DNA of 11,996 bases from a bacterium. GTDB taxonomy: Bacteria; Electryoneota; RPQS01. Positions within the stretch are counted from its first letter, which is position 1, and every line of letters starts with the position of its first letter. The stretch lies in the NCBI GenBank assembly GCA_028711875.1, contig JAQTRJ010000032.1, positions 1 through 11,996 on the forward strand, given 5' to 3'. The notes beneath the pieces were generated by a model. That model saw only the letters and a list, made by a program, of their open reading frames with translations, had not been told where the DNA came from and made no database searches. This document shows positions 1-6,746 of this stretch, piece by piece. The position numbers were made by a program, and so were the translations under genes.

Positions 1-1504
1 AATACAGACCTTCAGTTCCTTGATCGTCCGTAATCGTCGTATGGATCACCGACTGTGTCAGTGTCGGGCTGCCAGTCAACCAGATGCCATCACCCTCTAT
101 GTTGCAATTGGAAATCTGCACCGGGACAGCCGATCCGGATGGATCATCCGTCCATATTGCCGCCGGAGCTGTGTTTTTAATCCTTGCCCAGTCTATCACC
201 AACTGCCCGCCAACAACCTTGATCCCCGCCCAGATCTCGGTAGAATCCATGGCTTCAAAGTAGACTCTATTCTGCTGAGTCCCATTGACGGTTAAAATCC
301 CGCCCGAATCCACCGTCATGGAAGCACCCTGTGCAAAGTACACCTGAACGCCAGCGTCAATAGTCAGTTCAGTTCCGCTCGTGACATGGTAGGCCTCGGT
401 AATATACACCGGAGAAATCGCGGTAGTCCAATGATCCGATGGAAGCGGCTGTGGATTATCGAAAATCACATTATCAACGCCAAACGAATACAACGCCCAC
501 GCGCCTTGCACGCTATCCAAGGATACCACAATCAATCGTCCGCCAGTTTCTCGGACATGAACAGGTACCGCGGTGCCAATAGCCCACTGCTCATCGGTTC
601 GGCTCGCTGTATTCAGAGAATCGAGACTGTGCCAGAAATAGAAACGCTCGAGATAGCGATTAAATGCGAGTACACCGATTTGAGGGATAACCGCTGGCTC
701 ATGAACGTGGAAACCCATCGTGTCCTGCGATGTTGATCCCACTTGCGAATATAGCGTTATATCCGCTTTTTGTTCGTAAGCAATCAGATGATCGACCCGA
801 AGCAAGCTCGCATCAGTGGTATAAAGATGTGCCTTTCCGGATACGTCTACATAGCCGGCTATGTCGCTCACCCAGTAGTAGGAGTCTTCCCATGAGCTTC
901 CTTGACCTCCGTAGTAGGAGATCGTATTCCCTTGGTTGTCCATACGGAAGATAAACTGAGTTACCTCGTCGGACACAAAGAAATCGTCAAAAGCCCAGAA
1001 GATTCCGACAGGCTTTGTGATCTCGATATTCGTGAATGACCGCTCAAGATCGAATTTCCCCGTCCGGCGATCGAATTTGTATATTCCGAAAGCTGCTCCG
1101 TACTGAAAGGCCACTGCGATGCGGTCAGTTTGTGGGTCAAAAAAGGTATCGTGCTGCATCGGACACATAGCGATTGCATATGCACAGGTGTCGGGGGCAT
1201 CGCCGGAACAATCAATGCTGCCCAAACGCAAACCAAACTGCTGATCAATGCGAAACGTGAAGAAGTGGGGCGGATAGGCATCCAGAATCACCAACCGGTA
1301 GTCAGTAGGGGCAAGCTTCAGAAGCTCCATGTCCACCGGATATCGAAATCCCGGATCGGTGGAATCTGATTTGGACATGAACCATCCTGTAGAAAGGCTT
1401 ACCAGTCCCGGAATGCCGAAGAAATTTTCTTCTTGCTCCAGTAGGGATTGCGCGGAAACAGCGAGCGCCAATCCCAGAATGATAACGACTGCGCATCGGA
1501 ACAT
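1..1504 (-). CDS. Secreted protein with beta-propeller-like N-terminal region and parallel beta-helix region (3' end outside window)
   Basis: The frame is open from the ATG at 1504-1502 to the window edge, giving 501 residues with no stop, so the C-terminus is missing. Residues 1-19 form a signal peptide (MFRCAVVIILGLALAVSAQ), so export across the inner membrane is expected. The start is supported by a strong Shine-Dalgarno (GGGAGGAG, about 5 bases before the ATG). Residues 30-340 hold short strand-rich stretches with aromatic and Asp/Gly turns; this could be a beta-propeller or similar fold, but no family is recognised. Residues 370-500 have the regular rungs of a right-handed parallel beta-helix (for example LTIDAG, MTVDSGGILTVNGT, VYFEAMD), as in many secreted or surface proteins of FCB-group bacteria. 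The gene lies 15 bases after the stop of the preceding gene, so co-transcription is likely. A C-terminal sorting domain would lie outside the window and cannot be checked. Function is unknown. Confidence 0.85.
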   Translation of the reverse strand, partial: MFRCAVVIILGLALAVSAQSLLEQEENFFGIPGLVSLSTGWFMSKSDSTDPGFRYPVDMELLKLAPTDYRLVILDAYPPHFFTFRIDQQFGLRLGSIDCSGDAPDTCAYAIAMCPMQHDTFFDPQTDRIAVAFQYGAAFGIYKFDRRTGKFDLERSFTNIEITKPVGIFWAFDDFFVSDEVTQFIFRMDNQGNTISYYGGQGSSWEDSYYWVSDIAGYVDVSGKAHLYTTDASLLRVDHLIAYEQKADITLYSQVGSTSQDTMGFHVHEPAVIPQIGVLAFNRYLERFYFWHSLDSLNTASRTDEQWAIGTAVPVHVRETGGRLIVVSLDSVQGAWALYSFGVDNVIFDNPQPLPSDHWTTAISPVYITEAYHVTSGTELTIDAGVQVYFAQGASMTVDSGGILTVNGTQQNRVYFEAMDSTEIWAGIKVVGGQLVIDWARIKNTAPAAIWTDDPSGSAVPVQISNCNIEGDGIWLTGSPTLTQSVIHTTITDDQGTEGLY

Positions 1505-1519
1505 ATCTACTCCTCCCGG

Positions 1520-2440
1520 CTATCGCGGTTGCTGCTGGTTCTTTAGCTCCATCAGACGTGCACGCTGGCGCTCGTATTCTCGGCGGTCGGCATCAGTTGG
1601 GGCGGTAAGCGGAGGCAGTCCATCCCAGCGCCATATTTCCACTGAATGGTTCTCTTGGAAGCATCTGTCCAAGAAACGAACGGCGTCGTCATAGCACCGG
1701 ATTTTTTGTGCCGCCATCCCAGCCGTGACTAAGCCAAATTGATCATGCCAGCCTAAGGCGAGAAACGAATCGGCGAGCGCTATAGATAAGTCATATTTCC
1801 GCTGGTCATAGGCACCTCGCACATGACTCGTCCACACTGAATGTTGTGCAGCTTCAGAACACGGCTCGACAATCTTTTTGCACAGTGGTTTTTCCATTCT
1901 CAGCAAGCCGTATGTCGGATGATTCCATTCCACCATCACGCAGATGTATAAATCTGCCAACTCAGGAGGGATATGGAAGGCAAAACGGTATCCCGGATTG
2001 ATTCCCCCTGGCGGTGCCGATCTGCCTGTTATTCTCCATGCGCTGTCCTGAAGCGCCTGCTCTTCTGTCACATAGTATTCAAGCTGCAAATTCTCGGTAA
2101 GTGAAGTCGAAGGTTGAAACGCATCATCCGGGTAGGAGGCTTGTCCTGCCGTGATGGTCAAACCGGTTGGCCATGACCAATCAATAACATGAGAAAACTC
2201 AGTCTGGCCAAGTTTTTTGCCATCAGGTAGTACAGTCACCACGATGTTACATACGGCTCCAACCAAGTACGCCCAGTTGGGGCGGTTACAACTGGTGTCG
2301 ATTTCTCCTGAAAACCTCACATCCAATATTGTCGGCTTTTGGCCCGAAGCACTGTTCAGAGGAACAAGGATCAGACTCAGCAGCACTACCAGAGTGCACA
2401 GGCCAGTTTGTGCAAATGGCCTCCAAAACGTCATCTTCAT
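1520..2440 (-). CDS. Secreted protein of unknown function with helical, TPR-like C-terminal region
   Basis: This is a 306-residue protein starting at the ATG at 2440-2438. That start was chosen because GGGAGG sits 6-7 bases upstream and it gives a clean signal peptide (basic start, then LCTLVVLLSLILVPLNSASG). The frame stays open upstream to about 2623, but that would overlap the metalloprotease end and bury the signal peptide. Residues 35-200 look beta-rich and immunoglobulin-like (ILDVRFSGEI, CNIVVTVLPDG, LYICVMVEWNHP), with several Cys residues that could form disulfides. Residues about 205-290 are helical and resemble TPR-type repeats (YDQRKYDLSIALADSFLALGW, then CYDDAVRFLDRCFQEN). The tail is charged and Gln-rich. 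It lies 67 bases after the metalloprotease and 15 before the next gene, in the middle of a run of exported proteins. No family is recognised; periplasmic or surface location is inferred from the signal peptide alone. Confidence 0.8.
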   Translation of the reverse strand: MKMTFWRPFAQTGLCTLVVLLSLILVPLNSASGQKPTILDVRFSGEIDTSCNRPNWAYLVGAVCNIVVTVLPDGKKLGQTEFSHVIDWSWPTGLTITAGQASYPDDAFQPSTSLTENLQLEYYVTEEQALQDSAWRITGRSAPPGGINPGYRFAFHIPPELADLYICVMVEWNHPTYGLLRMEKPLCKKIVEPCSEAAQHSVWTSHVRGAYDQRKYDLSIALADSFLALGWHDQFGLVTAGMAAQKIRCYDDAVRFLDRCFQENHSVEIWRWDGLPPLTAPTDADRREYERQRARLMELKNQQQPR

Positions 2441-2507
2441 ATTCTGCCTCCCATGTTTTACTCTGATACAGATATACTCGCGCTCCGTGTTTGCGATCAG
2501 TTTCTGG

Positions 2508-4145
2508 TCACGGGCGGAGCCTCTTCTCGCCGGCACAATTCCACTCATCCTCAAGATAACCTTGCCCCCATGAGTACTGCACCCAACCTGCCGAATCGGT
2601 GGGCCAGTCATCGAAATCCTCATATTTCATTACACAATCATGCAATCCGTCACAGGGACCATCATGATGATCAATCCCAAATACGTGACCGAGTTCGTGA
2701 AGGTAGGTTCGCGTATATAATCTAATTTGCACCTGATAGTAGAGTGGAGAGGGGATTGGAGGCAGTCCACGATTTGCAACGTGACTATTGAGCACTAAGT
2801 CAAGCTTGTCCCAGTCTATTTGAACGGAACCTAATGTTCCTGACGGTCCAGGAAAGAATGGTGGATTCCCAGGATATTGAGGTGTAAGAGCAAAGCCTGG
2901 ATTGGGCACATCATCTACTATGATTCTGCATACCGCCTGATCCACATCATTCATCGTACCACCAAACATAGAAAGAGGCGGATTATAACCAGGATCTGCC
3001 AGGGAACCCGTATGGGAGATCATGTAATCCAGCCACGAGCGATCATTGGAATCCAATGTTGAAAGGTTCTCTGATTGCCATATCTCATAGAATCCTGATG
3101 CACTGCAGAGTGCAGAGAGTCGTCCTCCTGACCAGATGAAACCTGTTTGATCGTCCAGGAAGAAGTCTTTTTCCAGCGAGTCCATGCCGCCGCCAGACCG
3201 AGCGCTAATATATCCCCAATTGGTGACAAATCCCCGGTACTCCTCCCAACTTGTCAGCCCATCCTGATCGGGATCGGTGTTGCTTAGAAAACGGTGGTAG
3301 TCATAGGGAATTTCCACTTTGGCGCACACGTCAACATCGTCAGTTTTGAAGGCCTTCAGATCGGCCCATGCCGCATAATCCTGAACCCGAAAATTGAGAC
3401 AGCGCGGTTCACGCGGATCAATATCTACGAACATAAAGAACAAGCCATTTTTACCGTCTGGCATGGAAATGCACCCCGGAACTTGCCACGGGATAATATC
3501 TCCAGCATCCCAGTCCGTTGGCTCAACATCGTAATTCATTGCCCGGCCCTCATACATCGAGGAGTAAAGGACGATACATACCTCCATCGGCATGTTAACG
3601 CTTACTTCGAAACAAAGAAAGTCACCGTAGGTCGGAAGCCAATCGGGGGTGATCCCGTATTCCTTACAAGGCGCTATCGTGATTCGTGGTCGAACTGGAG
3701 GAAAACCGATACGAATTCGACCGTTCAATGGATCGTAGCCGTTCCAAGCACCGTCGAACAAGGCCTCCCGGCAAGAGTCCGGATCCTCTGGATCTATAAG
3801 AATACATGCATTCGTTAAGTCAATACATACCCAATGACGAGTACGACACACCATGATATGTTCGCCTGGATTCGCATCACAGTACCACCAACCGCAAGGA
3901 ACACGTGGTGCCCAAGACGGCGAGCATCCACTGGGCGCGCATCAAATGGGACAATTCCATTCACATGACCAAGCATCCGCAACACATATCGAGTAGCGAT
4001 ACTCCAGCATCCCGGGCATTGTCGGGCTTGGGATCTCTCCGCGCGCTATGAATACCTCGGTCCCCCAGCCATGGCAGATTTGAGGCAAACAAATTACCCA
4101 CGCCCCAACGATGGCAATTATTAGCCTCAGTTTTGAATCTTGCAT
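2508..4145 (-). CDS. Secreted Cys-rich zinc metalloprotease (metzincin type) with an in-frame UGA; candidate selenoprotein
   Basis: Read from the ATG at 4145 this is 545 residues if the single in-frame TGA (3944-3942, codon 68) is translated. Read conventionally it splits into a 67-residue N-terminal piece (3942-4145) and a 448-residue piece starting at an ATG at 3854. Both are in the same frame, with 29 sense codons between. The start at 4145 has GAGGG 5 bases upstream and a signal peptide (LIIAIVGAWVICLP core). The 3854 start has only a weak AGG site and would give an exported-type enzyme without a signal peptide. Near the C-terminus, HELGHVFGIDH (joined-frame residues 483-493) is the HExxHxxGxxH zinc site of metzincins, and CVMKY (Met506) is the Met-turn. 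DPDQDG at about 291 is a probable calcium-binding loop. Residues about 55-125 are very Cys-rich on both sides of the UGA, which argues for one continuous protein. The gene ends with TGA. Peptidase activity is well supported; substrate is unknown. It may instead be a broken gene. Confidence 0.8.
3905..3944 (-). promoter_or_regulatory. In-frame UGA codon with a downstream bSECIS-like stem-loop
   Basis: The TGA is at 3944-3942. Starting 10 bases later, GTGG (3931-3928), a bulged A (3927) and TGCTC (3926-3922) pair with GGGCA (3913-3909) and CCAC (3908-3905). This makes a 9-bp stem with one G-U pair around the 8-base loop GCCGTCTT. The loop starts 20 bases after the UGA and its first base is G. 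Published bacterial SECIS rules ask for a UGA-to-loop distance of about 16-37, a loop of 3-14 bases and a G in the first two loop positions, so the geometry fits. A competing 5-bp stem (GCCCA with TGGGC) uses overlapping bases. Short hairpins are common by chance, so this supports but does not prove selenocysteine insertion. Confidence 0.45.
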
Positions 4146-4176
4146 ATAGTCCCTCGCCCAAGTTGTGTGGAGAGAT

Positions 4177-4332
4177 TCACGGGAAGATTTGCCCTTCCGC
4201 TCGCGTCATACGAATGGCATCCCAGAAAACAAACAGAGCCTCGCCGCACCATGCAGCAAGGCTCTTGAACGATGACTCGATGTACCGCTCCGCTCTTCTC
4301 GCCTGCGCCGATCTGACCATCGCATCGGTCAT
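4177..4332 (-). CDS. Possible small ORF (51 residues), first in the secretome operon
   Basis: An ATG at 4332-4330 opens a 51-codon frame ending in TGA at 4179-4177, 31 bases before the metalloprotease start. GAGGG lies 8 bases upstream of the ATG, the same core as the site before the metalloprotease. The predicted promoter would place the 5' end about 35 bases upstream. The peptide is basic and helical at the start (AQARRAERYIESSFKSL), has a short hydrophobic stretch (EALFVFWDAI) and ends near AEGQIFP. It has no signal peptide and matches no family I recognise. It may be a small membrane-associated or regulatory peptide, a leader ORF coupled to the next gene, or simply non-coding. A longer overlapping frame (4375-4127) has less plausible composition and overlaps the metalloprotease start. 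Confidence 0.4.
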   Translation of the reverse strand: MTDAMVRSAQARRAERYIESSFKSLAAWCGEALFVFWDAIRMTRAEGQIFP

Positions 4333-4373
4333 GATGCCGTCCCTCGTGAGAAGATTTCAAACACCCACAAAAC

Positions 4374-4403
4374 AATATAGCTCACCCGTCGTTGCTTTGT
4401 CAA
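4374..4403 (-). promoter_or_regulatory. Sigma70-type promoter for the minus-strand secretome operon
   Basis: On the minus strand TTGACA (4403-4398) is a perfect -35 match. It is followed 18 bases later by TATATT (4379-4374), five of six to the -10 consensus; shifting the -10 by one base gives spacing 17. Transcription would start near 4367, leaving a short leader before the small ORF at 4332 and about 220 bases before the metalloprotease. The surroundings are AT-rich compared with the genes. Confidence 0.65.
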
Positions 4404-4747
4404 GCGATATTTTCAGATGCTCTCCGTATCCAGATTGCCCCGTAATCCAGGGAAGTGCAATTTAGAACATTGACTTACACGAACTGCTTTACAGAATGCC
4501 GATCATTCTATCATACGATAGATGGAACTATGCCTCTTGCGGTGAAACTGAGTGACTTGTGATATCCAAATGTCTCCCGGCGAAAAAACAGGTACCACCG
4601 AATCCGCGCCACCCCCACAACCACCCTTGTCCCACTCCCGCCGACTCGCTTCCGCAACTTGGCTCGAACCTCTGACGATTTACTACCGTAGTAAATTTCT
4701 GAAGATTTCTGACTTATTTATTGAACTTACGAATGAGCGGAGAAATG
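4404..4747. other. Intergenic stretch without a convincing gene; two inverted repeats and a G-rich tract
   Basis: I see no supported coding sequence here. It holds a 6-bp inverted repeat (TCTATC at 4507-4512, GATAGA at 4517-4522), a G-quadruplex-capable tract on the minus strand (4612-4639) and an 8-bp inverted repeat with a 3-base loop (4678-4696). It separates the tRNA terminator from the secretome promoter, so it is upstream of that operon and may carry regulatory sites. Confidence 0.5.
4678..4696. repeat. Short perfect inverted repeat, possible operator
   Basis: ATTTACTA (4678-4685) and TAGTAAAT (4689-4696) are exact complements around CCG. The hairpin is AT-rich and has no T-run, so it looks more like a protein-binding site than a terminator. 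It lies about 275 bases upstream of the secretome promoter. No regulator is assigned. Confidence 0.3.
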
Positions 4748-4775
4748 AAAAACAGACTCGTAAGAGTCTGTTTTT
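4748..4775 (-). terminator. Rho-independent terminator after tRNA-Pro
   Basis: A perfect 12-bp inverted repeat (arms 4748-4759 and 4764-4775, loop GTAA) has five A at one end and five T at the other. It can act in both directions. It begins 6 bases after the tRNA 3' end on the minus strand and probably ends the tRNA transcript there. Confidence 0.85.
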
Positions 4776-4779
4776 ATGG

Positions 4780-4855
<76 letters not shown>

Positions 4856-4866
4856 AAAAAGAAGAC

Positions 4867-4895
4867 AATTAAGCGACCCCAGCCGTCAAAGTCAA
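4867..4895 (-). promoter_or_regulatory. Promoter of tRNA-Pro
   Basis: Minus-strand TTGACT (4895-4890) and TTAATT (4872-4867) are separated by 17 bases. The predicted start is near 4860, just before the mature tRNA 5' end at 4855. The tRNA therefore appears to be transcribed on its own, not by read-through from the gene upstream, which has its own terminator. Confidence 0.55.
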
Positions 4896-4923
4896 CCGTC
4901 GCAGTGATTCCGAAACGAGCAAA

Positions 4924-4947
4924 CCCCTGCGGCGTTACCCGCAGGGG
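4924..4947 (-). terminator. Hairpin terminator after the zinc-ribbon/HTH gene
   Basis: CCCCTGCGG (4924-4932) and CCGCAGGGG (4939-4947) form a perfect 9-bp stem with a 6-base loop. On the minus strand it is followed by a T-rich but interrupted tail (GTTTGCTCGTTTC). It starts about 39 bases after the stop of the preceding minus-strand gene. Confidence 0.7.
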
Positions 4948-4985
4948 ATAAACAGCAAAAGCCGGCCGACGGAGAAACGGCGGTC

Positions 4986-5426
4986 TCAGTTCGCCATGTG
5001 CACAACCGGGCGATTGATCGTGACGCTGCGGCGAATGTGAGTGTCCACCAGATCGCGGAGCTGGGTCGTGTCGCGCTCGATCACGCCCCGGTCGCGCAGG
5101 AAATGCTCGATGGTCGAGAAATCCTTCTTGGCCAGCCGCAGATAGCGTTTCACCGTGTTCTTGGAAAGCCCGTGGATGCGGGCGGTGGCGCGAATTCCCT
5201 GCCCTTCGAGCAGGCTGCGATAGATTTTCTCGATGGTCTCCCAGTCCAGCCGGCTGTCCCAGAAAGGAGTCCCTTTGAGTTCGCTGAACGTCTTGCCGCA
5301 GGTATTGCAAACCAGAAGCCGAACCTGCTTCCGGCCATACCGCGTATACAGCGCGATATTGCCGGCTCCCACCCGCTGAAAATCGGAACAGGCGGGATTG
5401 GGGCATGAGAATTTGTCGAGATCCAT
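4986..5426 (-). CDS. Zinc-ribbon and helix-turn-helix protein, transposase N-terminus-like
   Basis: This 146-residue protein has a zinc-ribbon at the N-terminus (Cys8, Cys13, Cys40, Cys43) ending in CNTCGKTFSELKGTPFW. That style is found in the N-terminal DNA-binding parts of IS1-like and related transposases. Residues about 75-97 form a helix-turn-helix (GIRATARIHGLSKNTVKRYL). The rest is helical, ends after about 50 more residues and contains no DDE catalytic residues that I can recognise. It is therefore either a stand-alone DNA-binding regulator derived from a transposase or the first ORF of an element whose catalytic ORF is gone. No terminal inverted repeats or target duplications are obvious around it. 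The ATG at 5426 has GGAAG about 8 bases upstream. It is transcribed alone, with its own terminator, divergently from tdh. Its target is unknown. Confidence 0.75.
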   Translation of the reverse strand: MDLDKFSCPNPACSDFQRVGAGNIALYTRYGRKQVRLLVCNTCGKTFSELKGTPFWDSRLDWETIEKIYRSLLEGQGIRATARIHGLSKNTVKRYLRLAKKDFSTIEHFLRDRGVIERDTTQLRDLVDTHIRRSVTINRPVVHMAN

Positions 5427-5576
5427 GGCGAGCTTCCGAAATAGTTTGTATTTCTATGCGTAGTATCGGCATGGGTTAGGTATTCTTTAATGACAAGGGG
5501 ATCATGATTGGGAATTTTCGAGAATCGCGGGGGCGCAGAACGGATCGCCAGACAGACGAAAGCTTGATTAGTAGCT

Positions 5577-5582
5577 TATAAT
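5577..5582 (+). promoter_or_regulatory. Possible -10 element upstream of tdh
   Basis: TATAAT at 5577-5582 is a perfect -10 match, giving a predicted start near 5589 and a leader of about 56 bases before tdh. No good -35 hexamer lies 16-18 bases upstream, so a weak or activator-dependent promoter is possible. A chance match in this AT-rich gap cannot be excluded. Confidence 0.35.
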
Positions 5583-5644
5583 TTCGTAGGTTTACGTTTC
5601 TGGAAACCACGTCAGTACGAACCGAATCACTGAGAAATCCCCCC

Positions 5645-6709
5645 ATGCAAGCCATCCTGAAAAAGAACACGGCCGAAGGCCTGACCTATGTCGCCGACGT
5701 GCCACTCCCCCGAATTCAGCGTTCCGACGAAGTTCTAATCCGCATTCAAGCCGCCGGGATCTGCGGAACCGATGTAGATATCTATCGCGCCGACGCCCCG
5801 ATGATGAAGCGGATGAGCAAATGCGTTCCGGTCATCACCGGCCACGAATTCTGCGGAATCATCGAGGACATCGGCCCCGACGTGCGCGGACTGAAGGTCG
5901 GCGACTACGTCTCGGCGGAAATGCACATCGTGTGCGGCGTCTGCCATAATTGCCGCACCGGCAACGGACAATGGTGTTTGAACACGGTCATTCGCGGGAT
6001 TGACGGGGACGGAATTTTCGCCGATTACGTGGTGCTGCCGGCGCGGGCGGTGGTGCCGCTGCCGCCAGATTTACCGCAGGAGGTCGCGGCGTTTCTCGAC
6101 GCCATCGGCAACGCGGTCCACACGGTGCGCTCGGTGGACGTGGCCGCGAAGGACGTGGCGATTCTGGGTGCGGGACCGATGGGGATCATGGCGGTGTCGC
6201 TGTGCCGCTTGATGGGCGCGCGGCGGATTTTCGTCACGGACGTGCAGAACGCGCTGCTGAAAACGGCGACGGATGAGGGAGCCGACGGCGTGTTCAACGT
6301 GACGGACAAAGCTCAGCATGAGGAATTCGTCCGCGTTTGTCACTCCGATCCGCGGAAGCATGGCGTAGATGTCGTTTTGGAGCTATCGGGACATTCCGCC
6401 GCTTACCGCGACGCGTTCGCCGCGATCCGGATGGGCGGCGAAATGTCGCTCTTGGGACTGGCGCGCGGCGACGTGACCGTGGATTTTTCGACCGACGTGA
6501 TTTTCAAGGGGCTGACGATTCGCGGCATTATCGGCCGCAAGATTTTCCAGACGTGGATCGAGATGCTGGCCCTGCTGCAGGGACCGTTCCTGAAGACGGC
6601 ACGGAAAGTCGTAACGCACACGTTCCCGCTGAAGGATTTTCAGAAAGGTTTTGACGTGAAGCTCAAGGGCGAAGGTCTCAAGGTGGTGCTGTTCCCGCAG
6701 GCATCGTGA
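5645..6709 (+). CDS. tdh: L-threonine 3-dehydrogenase, zinc-dependent
   Basis: Tdh oxidises L-threonine with NAD+ to 2-amino-3-ketobutyrate, the substrate of Kbl encoded two genes on. At 354 residues it is close to the usual length of this medium-chain dehydrogenase. ICGTD (Cys40) and GHE (His67, Glu68) are the catalytic zinc ligands; Cys97, Cys100, Cys103 and Cys111 are the structural zinc cluster. His94 (MHIVCG) corresponds to the residue linked to threonine specificity in E. coli Tdh. GAGPMG (175-180) is the NAD-binding Rossmann motif. LDAIGNAVHT and the later GRKIFQTW also match Tdh more than other alcohol dehydrogenases. The ATG at 5645 has a poor Shine-Dalgarno but aligns with family N-termini. 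It is cytosolic and first in the tdh-permease-kbl run; the stop is TGA, 37 bases before the next start. Confidence 0.93.
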   Translation: MQAILKKNTAEGLTYVADVPLPRIQRSDEVLIRIQAAGICGTDVDIYRADAPMMKRMSKCVPVITGHEFCGIIEDIGPDVRGLKVGDYVSAEMHIVCGVCHNCRTGNGQWCLNTVIRGIDGDGIFADYVVLPARAVVPLPPDLPQEVAAFLDAIGNAVHTVRSVDVAAKDVAILGAGPMGIMAVSLCRLMGARRIFVTDVQNALLKTATDEGADGVFNVTDKAQHEEFVRVCHSDPRKHGVDVVLELSGHSAAYRDAFAAIRMGGEMSLLGLARGDVTVDFSTDVIFKGLTIRGIIGRKIFQTWIEMLALLQGPFLKTARKVVTHTFPLKDFQKGFDVKLKGEGLKVVLFPQAS

Positions 6710-6746
6710 CGGACACCTTGTCCCCTCGAAACCGGACACACAGGCA

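Noticed and set aside
1..1500. Several short plus-strand frames across the left edge
   Set aside because: They are shadows of the continuous 501-codon minus-strand gene, which has a strong ribosome site, signal peptide and regular beta-helix pattern.
2508..3854. Independent 448-residue protease starting at the ATG at 3854
   Set aside because: It would lack the signal peptide, has only a weak ribosome site, and the codons upstream to the UGA read as the same Cys-rich protein. Kept as the fallback if the UGA is a true stop.
3909..3936. Alternative hairpin after the UGA (GCCCA with TGGGC)
   Set aside because: It leaves a 17-base loop only 10 bases after the UGA, outside SECIS rules, and is shorter than the bulged 9-bp stem.
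4127..4375. 82-codon minus-strand frame over the operon leader
   Set aside because: It overlaps the metalloprotease start and has unconvincing composition; the 51-codon frame in another phase fits the ribosome site better.
4650..4680. Minus-strand GGTTCGAGCC resembling a tRNA T-arm
   Set aside because: The flanking bases do not form a T-stem, acceptor or anticodon stem, so it is not a tRNA or clear tRNA remnant.
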